Assembly (NCBI GenBank): GCA_937982065.1
Contig: CALJMO010000030.1
Coordinates: 1-28,061, forward strand
From: an uncultured Collinsella sp.
GTDB taxonomy: Bacteria > Actinomycetota > Coriobacteriia > Coriobacteriales > Coriobacteriaceae
DNA: 28,061 nt
Direction of reading: 5' to 3'
A model generated the notes under the pieces. The model was not told where the DNA came from and did no database searches. It saw only the letters and a list, made by a program, of their open reading frames with translations. Positions 13,559 through 20,728 of this stretch are shown here, piece by piece (positions within the stretch are counted from its first letter, which is position 1; each line of letters opens with the position of its first letter). The position numbers were made by a program, and so were the translations under genes.

Positions 13559-14647
13559 TTAGAGGCCAAAGGCGGATAGGATGAGGCCCCAGCCGGCGCC
13601 GATGACGTACATCATGATCAGGAACAGGACGTTTTCGCGAGCGCTGCGGTTGGTGCGGAACAGGACCAGGTAGCCCACGCCGGCGGAAATGAGCGTGCCG
13701 GCGAGCATCGGCGCCAACTGTAGCGCGCCCTCCAGGTACAGCTGCGTGATGACCACGCTGGCCGAGCAGTTGGGAATCAACCCGACAAGCGCCGAACCCA
13801 GGACAGCGAGCGTCTCGTTGCCGCGCAGGAACTGCTCGATTGCAGACTCGCCAAAGGTCTCGAGCACGGCGACCAGAATCAGCGTCACCAGGAAAATAAA
13901 AACCGAAACCTGCACAGTGTGCGAGATCGCGCTGCGGATAATCGACAGAACGGGCGTACCCTCGTGGGAGTGGTCGTGGCTGTGGCCGTGGTGGCGCTCA
14001 TGTTCGCCCTCATGACCGTGATCGTGGCCATGTCCGTGTTCGTGCTCGTCCTCGTCTTCATCACAACCGCAATGGTCGCGCTCGCACAGCTCATGGATGT
14101 GATCGGCGCTCACGCCCGCCTCGGCCACCTCGTCGATGATGTCACCGCCGCTGTGGTCGTCGTGCGCGCAGTTCACATGAGCCGGATTGGCAGCGGTCCC
14201 CAGCACGGTACGGCGAATCGCCGCATGCGCGCGAACGTTACGACGCAGGCCGCGAATGGCGGCGTCCACGATAAAGCCCGTGACCAGTGCGATCAGCGCT
14301 TTCGAAGCCAAAAGCATCGCCATAGTCTGCACGGGAACCTGCTCGGCAAGTAGCAGCGGCAGCATCTCGTCGGAGGTCGAAAGGAACACCGCCACCAAGG
14401 TGCCCAGCGTCACGACGCGGCCGGCGTACAGCGTTGCTGCCATGGCCGAAAATCCGCACTGCGGCACAATGCCCAGCAGCGAGCCAACCACGGGACCCGC
14501 AGCGCCGGCGCGCTTGATAGCGCCGTTGACACGGTCGCCCGCAACGTGCTCAAGTGTCTCGAGAGCAAGATACGTCACCAACAAAAACGGCACCAGCGAC
14601 AGCGTGTCCTTGCCGGCGTCGAGCAGAATATCAATCAGTAAATCCAT
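13559..14647 (-). CDS. His-rich heavy-metal exporter (ArsP_2 / putative manganese transporter type)
   Basis: The 362-residue membrane protein has two similar halves, each with a metal-permease motif: VPQCGFS around C64 and IPNCSAS around C294. Between them is a cytosolic or exposed loop with a dense His cluster at about residues 200-230 (many HGH, HDH and HEH units) next to an acidic stretch and Cys residues. This architecture is that of the family annotated as arsenic efflux or putative manganese transporter. Export of a divalent cation is the likely role, and the His loop favours Mn, Zn, Ni or Co over arsenic. It has its own promoter (14710-14737) and an operator-like palindrome shared with the dtxR-type gene in this window. 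Confidence 0.78.
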   Translation of the reverse strand: MDLLIDILLDAGKDTLSLVPFLLVTYLALETLEHVAGDRVNGAIKRAGAAGPVVGSLLGIVPQCGFSAMAATLYAGRVVTLGTLVAVFLSTSDEMLPLLLAEQVPVQTMAMLLASKALIALVTGFIVDAAIRGLRRNVRAHAAIRRTVLGTAANPAHVNCAHDDHSGGDIIDEVAEAGVSADHIHELCERDHCGCDEDEDEHEHGHGHDHGHEGEHERHHGHSHDHSHEGTPVLSIIRSAISHTVQVSVFIFLVTLILVAVLETFGESAIEQFLRGNETLAVLGSALVGLIPNCSASVVITQLYLEGALQLAPMLAGTLISAGVGYLVLFRTNRSARENVLFLIMMYVIGAGWGLILSAFGL

Positions 14648-14709
14648 GACGGATGGAACCTTTCGTGTCTTTCGGCAGCATTGTAAAAGTCCTAGCGGTC
14701 AACTAGGGT

Positions 14710-14737
14710 ATTGTAGTTGTCCCGGGCGCGGTGCCAA
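14710..14737 (-). promoter_or_regulatory. Promoter of the metal exporter gene
   Basis: On the minus strand TTGGCA (14737-14732) and TACAAT (14715-14710) are 16 bp apart and match consensus at four and five of six positions. The expected leader is about 55 nt. A CCTAG-ttgaccg-CTAGG inverted repeat lies just downstream, around 14689-14705. Confidence 0.65.
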
Positions 14738-14758
14738 TAGTTGCCCATGGTAAACTAT
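14737..14758. promoter_or_regulatory. DtxR/MntR-type operator at the exporter promoter
   Basis: The 22-bp stretch is a near-perfect palindrome (ATAGTT, then two variable bases, CCATGG, two variable bases, AACTAT). Its 18-bp core is AGTTGCCC-AT-GGTAAACT (14739-14756). It abuts the -35 box of the exporter on the upstream side and also lies 60 bp before the divergent exonuclease gene. The left half AGTTGCCCAT recurs exactly at 21185-21194 in front of the dtxR-type gene. A site upstream of -35 would suit activation, as MntR does for Mn exporters in Bacillus; this mode is inference. Confidence 0.65.
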
Positions 14759-14818
14759 CATCTCGCCATAACTCAGTAACCTCGAGCCGCACAACGCGGC
14801 CCGTCCAAGGAGTAGCAT

Positions 14819-15787
14819 ATGAACGTATCGCAAGCACTCGAATACGAGCGCCAGCCGTTTATTCCCATGTTTATCTATGGCGATCACGGCGCCATGGAAT
14901 CCGAACGTCAGAAAGGCGAAGAGGCCCTCAAGGTACTCGAGACCGAGTACTTTACCGCCGAGGGCGACCCCAGCTTCGACTTTGCCACCGTGCGCGACCT
15001 GGCTGACCGCAACCGCGACCTGTGCGACCAGATTGGCGAGGCACGCCTGCGCAACGTGACACCCGCGACGCTTTCGCGCGGCCTGTCCGATGCTGACACC
15101 TGCGCCGCCATCGGCAAGATGCAAAAGCGCACTGCCGCGTCCGTTATGCGCGAAATCCGCGGCGACCGCGACGCGCTCGGCGTGGCCTACGCCCGCAAGC
15201 CCATCCAGGGCACCGTGCTCGGTATCGACATCGAGACCACCGGCCGTGCACCCGAGCGCGGCTACATCATCAACGTGGGCTGGGAGATCATGGAGCTCAC
15301 CAGCGACGCCGTCCCGCACGACGCCGAGGCACACTACTGCGGCCTGCCCGACATCTACCGCGGCGAGGATGTGCCGTTGTCGAATATCCACCACATCACC
15401 TGGGACGACATCGACGGCAAAAAGCCGTTCCGCGAGAACAAGGAACTGCAGAAGCAGCTGCTCAAGCTTATGAAGAAGTACCCGTACATGGCGCATAACG
15501 CCGCGTTCGAAGACAGTTGGTTCAAGATCCACCTGGACGGTTACGCCGAGGCACGCCGCGCCGGCAAGATCATCGTCATCGACTCGCGCCAGATCTGCCG
15601 CAGCTTGGATGCCGACGTCCGCTCGCTCCCCCGCGAATCCGCGCCCGCCGCGCTCGAGAACTGGGCCCGCCGCCGCGGCACCCTCGCCGCCGACGCCAAC
15701 GAGCAGCACCTGGGCCTCGACGACACCGACCTCATGCTCCGCACCGTCCAAGCCGAGTTCAACCTCAAGAACCTGTTTGCCAAGTAG
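14819..15787 (+). CDS. DEDDh-type 3'-5' exonuclease with an extra N-terminal region
   Basis: The 322-residue protein carries a DnaQ/RNase T-like exonuclease domain from about residue 132 to 315. D137-x-E139 lies in GIDIETTG, a central Asp region in MAHNAAFEDSWF, and the C-terminal His and Asp in EQHLGLDDTD. It would remove nucleotides from 3' ends of DNA or RNA in the cytosol. The first 130 residues are not part of the nuclease and contain charged, helical-looking sequence (EALKVLETEYF, TPATLSRGLSDADTC); I do not recognise a domain there. AAGGAG lies seven or so bases before ATG 14819. The gene diverges from the metal exporter and shares its regulatory region. Confidence 0.82.
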   Translation: MNVSQALEYERQPFIPMFIYGDHGAMESERQKGEEALKVLETEYFTAEGDPSFDFATVRDLADRNRDLCDQIGEARLRNVTPATLSRGLSDADTCAAIGKMQKRTAASVMREIRGDRDALGVAYARKPIQGTVLGIDIETTGRAPERGYIINVGWEIMELTSDAVPHDAEAHYCGLPDIYRGEDVPLSNIHHITWDDIDGKKPFRENKELQKQLLKLMKKYPYMAHNAAFEDSWFKIHLDGYAEARRAGKIIVIDSRQICRSLDADVRSLPRESAPAALENWARRRGTLAADANEQHLGLDDTDLMLRTVQAEFNLKNLFAK

Positions 15788-16137
15788 AAACGCCTGCGAC
15801 AAGCATGGCCCCGTTCACGAGCGGCCTCGCAGCGGGAAACCCCGCAGCGGGGCCGCTCTACGTTCCACAGATAGATCTGCCATCACAAATTCTGAACCCT
15901 CATTTTGAACGATTTCGGCCAATTCCCGACACGTAATTCGTTGTCGGATGGTGATGCATCGATATCAAATGCGCAGCAATTGAGTATTTCTATGCTATAG
16001 CCGAGCTGCGAAAACATTAATTTAGGGCGTACCAACCCATTATTGCGTCAAGCTTTTGGACAGCATTTGGTTAGACCTCTAAAACGATTTTTCCACTCAG
16101 CGCCATCAGCACGGTATTAGCTGACACGATATATACC
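15788..16137. other. Lower-GC intergenic region before the orphan nuclease-like gene
   Basis: This 350-base gap begins with a GC-rich hairpin (15819-15858) behind the exonuclease gene. It then becomes AT-rich, unlike most of the window. CCGACA (15926-15931) and TGTCGG (15942-15947) form a small inverted repeat. The last bases before ATG 16138 contain TATATA (16130-16135). I see no gene in it. Confidence 0.6.
15819..15858. terminator. GC-rich hairpin behind the exonuclease gene
   Basis: GAGCGGCC (15819-15826) pairs with GGCCGCTC (15851-15858), with an inner GCGGG-aaac-CCCGC stem. There is no T-run, so it may be a weak or Rho-assisted terminator, or an mRNA 3' stabiliser. Confidence 0.45.
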
Positions 16138-17328
16138 ATGAGTATCGTATTGTCACATACCACTGCAAAAGCGGTCTACCAGGCCGCGCATTCGGTGTCT
16201 GCGAAAGGCATCGAGTCCTGTAGTCCTGCCGCGATTTACGGATCATGTCCCACCGGAACGCTCCTTGACGCAGCCGCAGAATGGCTCACCAAACATGATG
16301 TTTCCCTCGGCGCAAATGATTCCCTCGAGGTGATGGTGTTTGATCGCAGGAATGCGCGCTATGCAATGAACTGTCAATGCCACGTTTCTTCAAAACGATT
16401 CTCGAACTCACGCTTTATAGAGCTCAAAGATGGCATCTTCGTTGTTGGCGTTGAGCTTTGCGCGCTTCAGGCTGCCACCTATCTTTCTTTTCGCGAACTA
16501 GTGGAGTACTACTTTGAACTGTGCGGCGCTTATTCCCTTGGAACCGACTCTTCCACCTCCTATACCGAGCGTTTCGCGCTCACCTCGACCGAGAGGTTAA
16601 AGCAGTTCTTTAATTCCATTACCAGATGCGACGGTCTGGCCCTTGCCCGAAAGGCGATCCAATGCGTACGCGACGGATGCCGGTCTCCTATGGAAACGGC
16701 CTTTGTCATGATGCTAACGCTGCCCAAAAGCGAAGGAGGGCTTAGTATTAAGGGAATTGAGACCGATTACGAGGTGCAGGTCACCGCTGCCGCAAAGAAT
16801 CTCACGAGACGCAAGAAGTTCTTTATGGATGCGTATCTAAAGAAATCTCGCACAGACATTGAATACAACGGTTTTTATCATGACGCGGAAGGAGACCGCG
16901 CCATCGATGAGGAGCGCAAGAATGCACTTGCGTCCATGGGATACGGAATCATCACCGTCAGCCGTTATTCCTTTATGCATGCCAGCGCTTTCGTTAGGGT
17001 CATGGAGGCGATCCAACGAAAAGAGGGCATACGCCCCTCGCGTCTACCAAAAGACTTTCAAATCATGCAAGAAGACCTGAGACAGTTTGTACTCAGAAGG
17101 TTTATAGAAGAGAAAAAGCGAATTCAGAAGCAGCTTCGCCAGGATTCCGAAGATCGTCAACGAATCGACCTCGAAAAAGCAACACTCGAAGGCATCACGC
17201 TGGATGACCCGACAATTAATGAAGTTCCGGCAATCGATGACATGCAGACAGTCGAATCCGACAGCCCATCATTTGCCCAAACAAACAGCCTCGCGCCCGA
17301 GGGCAGGATCTTCGGGGCCGGAAGCTAG
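16138..17328 (+). CDS. Orphan protein with AbiEi-like start and DUF559-like nuclease domain
   Basis: The 396-residue protein begins with VLSHTTAKAVYQAAH, which resembles the (L)SHxTAA motif of AbiEi-type regulators and actinobacterial DUF559 proteins. The middle has SPMETAF with E186. A C-terminal PD-(D/E)XK-like block follows: E242-Y243-N244-G245, H248, D253-R254, R260, and GYGIITVSRYSF as the last strand. The tail (about 320-396) is a charged helix followed by an acidic, disordered segment. Relatives are related to Vsr-type endonucleases, but activity is unproven. No ribosome binding site precedes the ATG and TATATA lies only two bases upstream, so a leaderless transcript or a different start is possible. 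Base composition is lower in GC than neighbouring genes, suggesting transfer. No partner toxin gene is adjacent. Confidence 0.6.
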   Translation: MSIVLSHTTAKAVYQAAHSVSAKGIESCSPAAIYGSCPTGTLLDAAAEWLTKHDVSLGANDSLEVMVFDRRNARYAMNCQCHVSSKRFSNSRFIELKDGIFVVGVELCALQAATYLSFRELVEYYFELCGAYSLGTDSSTSYTERFALTSTERLKQFFNSITRCDGLALARKAIQCVRDGCRSPMETAFVMMLTLPKSEGGLSIKGIETDYEVQVTAAAKNLTRRKKFFMDAYLKKSRTDIEYNGFYHDAEGDRAIDEERKNALASMGYGIITVSRYSFMHASAFVRVMEAIQRKEGIRPSRLPKDFQIMQEDLRQFVLRRFIEEKKRIQKQLRQDSEDRQRIDLEKATLEGITLDDPTINEVPAIDDMQTVESDSPSFAQTNSLAPEGRIFGAGS

Positions 17329-17673
17329 ACCGGCTAACAAGGTGGGTACCCTAGCGATGTGCAAAATTGCGAGTATTCAGCAGAGCCGGGTGTCCATCAC
17401 ACTCGAGTGGATCCAAAAGTGAAGCGAAATCACTCTTGCGTGAGAACGTTAGGCAACATTTGAGGAAGAACTCATCGGATTAACACCCTAAGATAACTCT
17501 TGAACTGCATTATATGGCCTGCAATAAATTAACGGACCCCCTATCGTTGCAGAATACTCCAATTTTTGCACGGCTCAGGGGCACCCACCCCGGCATCGGC
17601 TATCAAAACCGCTCAGTCCGGGATTTCGTCCACTATTCCCCATCATTTTGTGCAACGAATTACCTGAACGTCA

Positions 17674-17701
17674 TTGACATATGAACATACACTCATATAA
17701 T
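17674..17701 (+). promoter_or_regulatory. Consensus promoter of the zinc-efflux repressor gene
   Basis: TTGACA (17674-17679) and TATAAT (17696-17701) both match the sigma-70 consensus exactly and are 16 bp apart. A repressor operator fills the spacer. It is the strongest promoter in the window by inspection. Confidence 0.9.
17679..17698. promoter_or_regulatory. ArsR/SmtB-type operator 1
   Basis: ATATGAACATACACTCATAT has 6-bp inverted arms ATATGA and TCATAT around eight bases. It occupies the spacer between -35 and -10, so a bound repressor would exclude RNA polymerase. Confidence 0.8.
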
Positions 17702-17713
17702 TGGAAGCAAGTT

Positions 17714-17733
17714 ATATGAGCGCATGTTCATAT
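17714..17733. promoter_or_regulatory. ArsR/SmtB-type operator 2
   Basis: ATATGAGCGCATGTTCATAT is operator 1 in reverse orientation with two changes. It lies just downstream of the expected transcription start and before the AAAGGA ribosome binding site. Confidence 0.8.
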
Positions 17734-17747
17734 GAAAGGATATCGCA

Positions 17748-18113
17748 ATGAGCATCCGCGTTGATGAAACGAAACCCGACATCGAGGCCACCGAACCCGC
17801 GATCCCCACCACCTGCTCGCCCGAGGACCTTCCCGACGAGGAGCTTCTCTACGACCTCGCCGACCTGTTCAAGGTCTTCAGCGACACCACGCGCATCAAG
17901 ATCCTCTATGCCCTCATGGGCCGCGAGCTCTGCGTGGCAGACATCGCCGAAGCGACCGAAACCTCGCAGTCCGCGGTGTCGCACCAGCTGCGCACACTCA
18001 AGCAGTCGCACCTGGTTAAATTCCGGCGCGACGGGCGCAATATCCTATACTCGCTCGCCGACGACCACGTCTACACCATGCTCAACCAGGGCATGAGCCA
18101 TATCTGCGAATAG
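17748..18113 (+). CDS. ArsR/SmtB-family zinc-responsive repressor
   Basis: The 121-residue winged-helix repressor would release DNA on binding Zn(II) or a similar metal. The recognition region is TSQSAVSHQLRTLKQSHLV. The alpha-5 metal site is complete and of SmtB type: D105, H107, H118 and E121. An alpha-3N site is also possible, with C23 near the N-terminus and C62 and D65 in ELCVAD, equivalent to SmtB ELCVGD. This favours zinc (or cadmium) over arsenic. ATG 17748 follows AAAGGA by eight bases. Two operators in its promoter imply autoregulation, and a third precedes the ATPase gene. It is the first gene of the efflux cluster. Confidence 0.9.
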   Translation: MSIRVDETKPDIEATEPAIPTTCSPEDLPDEELLYDLADLFKVFSDTTRIKILYALMGRELCVADIAEATETSQSAVSHQLRTLKQSHLVKFRRDGRNILYSLADDHVYTMLNQGMSHICE

Positions 18114-18175
18114 CAACCAACCACGGTACCAGCGCGGCCTGCACCCAAGCCGCAAAACAGGGAAAGGAACCCACC

Positions 18176-18394
18176 ATGAAAAAGCAGTTTAAGCTCGACG
18201 AGATCGACTGCGCCAACTGTGCGCGCGAGCTTCAGGACGAGCTGGCCAAGCTCGAGGGCGTCAAATCCGTGTCCGTCAACTTTATGACCCAGAAGTTAAC
18301 GCTCGAGGCCGATGACGCCGAGTTCGACGAGGTGCTCAACCGCGTTGTAGAGTTTACGGCCGACGCCGAGCCTGACTGCGAGATCATTCTCTAG
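18176..18394 (+). CDS. Free-standing HMA-domain metal-binding protein
   Basis: The 72-residue protein is a single heavy-metal-associated domain. C12-x-x-C15 lies in EIDCANCARELQ, and VKSVSVNFMTQKLTLEADD matches the second half of the ferredoxin-like fold. It probably delivers Zn, Cd or a similar ion to the ATPase encoded 100 bases downstream. In many relatives the same sequence is fused to the N-terminus of that pump. GAAAGGA precedes the ATG. It lies between the repressor and pump genes and is followed by a hairpin. Confidence 0.88.
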   Translation: MKKQFKLDEIDCANCARELQDELAKLEGVKSVSVNFMTQKLTLEADDAEFDEVLNRVVEFTADAEPDCEIIL

Positions 18395-18415
18395 CCCAGG
18401 TTTACGCCAACCTGC

Positions 18416-18439
18416 AAGGCCGCGCTTGCCGCGGCCTTT
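18416..18439 (+). terminator. Hairpin between the HMA gene and the ATPase gene
   Basis: AAGGCCGCG (18416-18424) and CGCGGCCTT (18430-18438) form a perfect 9-bp stem with a CTTGC loop, followed by only a short T tract. It may attenuate read-through into the pump gene, which has its own operator just downstream. Confidence 0.55.
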
Positions 18440-18451
18440 GCTCGCGAAATT

Positions 18452-18471
18452 ATATGAGCGAGTGTTCATAC
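18452..18471. promoter_or_regulatory. ArsR/SmtB-type operator 3, before the ATPase gene
   Basis: ATATGAGCGAGTGTTCATAC differs from operator 2 at three positions. Its place behind a terminator-like hairpin and before the ATPase ribosome binding site suggests a second, separately repressed promoter. The -10 and -35 boxes are not clear. Confidence 0.75.
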
Positions 18472-18494
18472 ATTCAAATGGGAGGATACGAGTC

Positions 18495-20447
18495 ATGGCC
18501 ACCGCCGACCCCAGGAAGAAAAAGAAGAAGCGCAAGAAAAAAGAGTCACTCGAGCATAAGCGCAACCGCATCCTGGTAGCGCTGGGCATTTTTGCCGTGG
18601 TGTACGCCCTCGATGAGCTTGGCACCCTCACCGCCGCATTCGGCACCCCGGGCGACATCTACGCCAGCTTTGTGCTGTTCCTCGTGCCGTTTTTGATTGC
18701 CGGCTACGACGTACTGCAAAAGGCATCCAATAACATCCGCCGCGGCAAGGCCTTCGATGAGAGCTTCCTTATGGCAGTCGCGACCATCGGCGCGTTTGCC
18801 ATGGTGTTCTTCCCCGATACCGACCTGCACATGGCCGAAGGCGCCGCCGTCATGCTGTTCTACCAGGTCGGCGAGCTGTTCCAGGCATACGCCGTGGGCA
18901 AGAGCCGCAAGTCGATCAGCGCCATGATGGACATCGCGCCCGACTACGCTAACGTCGAGCAGCCCGACGGCACGCTCGAACAGGTCTTTCCCGATGACAT
19001 TGCCGTGGGCACCGTGATCGTGGTCAAGCCCGGCGAGCGCGTGCCTATCGACGGCGTCATCGTCGAGGGCGAAACCCAGCTCGACACCGCCGCGCTCACG
19101 GGCGAGTCAGTTCCCCGCCCCGCCAAGTCCGGCGACGATATCATCAGCGGCTGCATCAACATGACGGGCCTCATCCACGTGCGCACCACCAAGCCGTTTG
19201 GCGAGTCCACCGTCGCGCGCGTCCTGGAGCTCGTGGAAAACGCCAGCGAGAAGAAGGCGCGCACCGAGAACTTCATCACGCGCTTCGCCCGCGTCTACAC
19301 GCCCGCCGTCACCGGCGCTGCCGCGATACTCGCGCTCGGCGGCGGCCTGGTCACCGGCGCCTGGTCTGACTGGATCCTGCGAGGCCTGACCTTCCTGGTC
19401 GTCAGCTGCCCGTGCGCCCTCGTGATTAGCGTGCCACTGAGCTTCTTTGGCGGCATCGGTGGCGCGTCCAAGCTGGGCGTTCTCATCAAGGGCTCCAACT
19501 ACCTCGAGACGCTCGCCGATGTGGACACCGTCGTCTTTGACAAGACGGGCACCCTCACCAACGGCACGTTCTCGGTGGTCGCGGTGCACCCCGAGGCCGG
19601 CTATACCGAGCAGTCGTTGCTCGAGGTCGCAGCCCTTGCGGAGTCGTTCTCCGATCACCCCATCGCGCAGTCCGTGCGTGTCGCCTACCAGGGCGAGGTC
19701 GACCCCAAGCGCGTTAGCGACTCCGCCAACGATGCGGGCCACGGCGTGACGGCAATCATCGACGGCAAGCACGTCGTCGTTGGCAACGCAAAGATGCTCG
19801 CCGCGGCCGGAGTCAAAGCGCCCGATTGCGAGGTCGTCGGCACCATCCTCCACGTGTTAGTCGATGGCATCTATGCCGGTCACATCGTGATTGCAGACAC
19901 CGTTAAGGCCGATGCCGAACAGACGATCCGCGACCTGCACGCCGCCGGCGTCAAGCGCACCGTCATGCTCACGGGCGACCGCGAGGAAGTGGCTGCTACG
20001 GTGGCCAAGCAACTCTGCCTCGACGAGTTCCACGCGCAGCTGCTGCCGGGCGATAAGGTCGAGCGTGTTGAGGCGTTGCTCGCGGCCGAAAGCGGCAAGG
20101 GCAAGCTCGCCTTTGTCGGCGACGGTATCAACGACGCACCCGTGCTTACCCGCGCAGACGTTGGCATCGCCATGGGCGCTATGGGCTCGGACGCCGCAAT
20201 TGAGGCGGCGGACGTCGTGCTCATGGATGACAAGCCATCCAACATCTCCCGCGCGATCCGCGTGGCGCGCAAGACCATGACGATTGTTTGGCAGAACATC
20301 ATCTTTGCGCTGGGCGTTAAGCTGCTGATTCTAGTGCTGGCAGCACTCGGCATCGCCAACATGTGGCTTGCTGTGTTCGGCGACGTAGGCGTGGCGATCA
20401 TCGCCATTCTGAACGCCATGCGCGCGATGGGTGTCAAGAACCTATAG
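18495..20447 (+). CDS. P1B-2-type Zn/Cd-exporting ATPase
   Basis: The 650-residue inner-membrane pump would export Zn(II), Cd(II) or Pb(II). It has C305-P306-C307 in the ion path, phosphorylated D349 in DKTGTLT, SDHPIAQSV in the nucleotide domain, TGDREEVA and hinge GDGINDAP (D543). K609 and D630 (DVG) are spaced exactly as K693 and D714 of ZntA, which marks the P1B-2 subgroup. No HMA domain is fused at the N-terminus; instead residues 7-16 are almost all Lys and Arg. ATG 18495 is chosen because GGGAGG lies about nine bases upstream; an in-frame TTG at 18426 lies inside the terminator-like hairpin. It is the last gene of the cluster. Confidence 0.93.
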   Translation: MATADPRKKKKKRKKKESLEHKRNRILVALGIFAVVYALDELGTLTAAFGTPGDIYASFVLFLVPFLIAGYDVLQKASNNIRRGKAFDESFLMAVATIGAFAMVFFPDTDLHMAEGAAVMLFYQVGELFQAYAVGKSRKSISAMMDIAPDYANVEQPDGTLEQVFPDDIAVGTVIVVKPGERVPIDGVIVEGETQLDTAALTGESVPRPAKSGDDIISGCINMTGLIHVRTTKPFGESTVARVLELVENASEKKARTENFITRFARVYTPAVTGAAAILALGGGLVTGAWSDWILRGLTFLVVSCPCALVISVPLSFFGGIGGASKLGVLIKGSNYLETLADVDTVVFDKTGTLTNGTFSVVAVHPEAGYTEQSLLEVAALAESFSDHPIAQSVRVAYQGEVDPKRVSDSANDAGHGVTAIIDGKHVVVGNAKMLAAAGVKAPDCEVVGTILHVLVDGIYAGHIVIADTVKADAEQTIRDLHAAGVKRTVMLTGDREEVAATVAKQLCLDEFHAQLLPGDKVERVEALLAAESGKGKLAFVGDGINDAPVLTRADVGIAMGAMGSDAAIEAADVVLMDDKPSNISRAIRVARKTMTIVWQNIIFALGVKLLILVLAALGIANMWLAVFGDVGVAIIAILNAMRAMGVKNL

Positions 20448-20465
20448 CTTGTTTGTGGTCCCTCC

Positions 20466-20592
20466 GGCCGGGACCGGGCTTGGTTTTGAAAACGTCCTCG
20501 CGCATGAGGCCCGTCTTTCCTGCTCCTGCGGAGCAACGGAAAGGCGGGCCTCGCGCTGTGGAATGTTTTCAAAACCAAACCCGGCCCCGGCC
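20466..20592. repeat. 127-bp near-palindrome (giant hairpin)
   Basis: The outer arms (20466-20495 and 20563-20592) match at 27 of 30 positions and contain TTGGTTTTGAAAAC and its complement. Inner arms GAGGCCCG(T)CTTTCC (20506-20520) and GGAAAGGCGGGCCTC (20538-20552) continue the stem. A GCTCC-tgc-GGAGC hairpin sits at the tip. The whole unit lies 18 bases behind the ATPase stop codon. It may be a terminator, but it is far longer than needed and looks like an inserted palindromic element. Confidence 0.8.
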
Positions 20593-20689
20593 TGCGGTGA
20601 CGTAGCTGGCAGTTCTTGGGCATCGCTTGCTGGCGGGGTTCCTTTGCTGAAATGGACTTGGCCGAAAGGGCCGCTGGTCCCGGTCGCTG

Positions 20690-20708
20690 GTTCGCGCTTT
20701 GCGCGAAC
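20690..20708. repeat. Perfect 8-bp hairpin behind the dtxR-type gene
   Basis: GTTCGCGC-ttt-GCGCGAAC is a perfect stem with a three-base loop, 20 bases beyond the minus-strand stop of the dtxR-type gene. No T-run follows. It could be a weak terminator. The stretch 20593-20728 holds no gene that I can support. Confidence 0.5.
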
Positions 20709-20728
20709 TCCGCGCTACTGGGGGTTCG

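Larger units (their letters stand above)
17329..17747. other. Intergenic region before the zinc-efflux cluster
   Basis: This 419-base gap has mixed, relatively low GC. No gene is supported in 17329-17670. The right end carries the arsR/smtB promoter and two operators described separately. The composition matches the preceding orphan gene and marks this as an accessory stretch. Confidence 0.6.

Noticed and set aside
14648..14705. A Mn-sensing yybP-ykoY riboswitch in the exporter leader
   Set aside because: The predicted leader is only about 55 nt and shows none of the paired loops of that class. Control by the adjacent operator is the better explanation.
18426..18494. An upstream TTG start for the zinc pump, adding 23 residues
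   Set aside because: The TTG lies in the loop of a terminator-like hairpin and before the third operator. ATG 18495 has a GGGAGG ribosome binding site.
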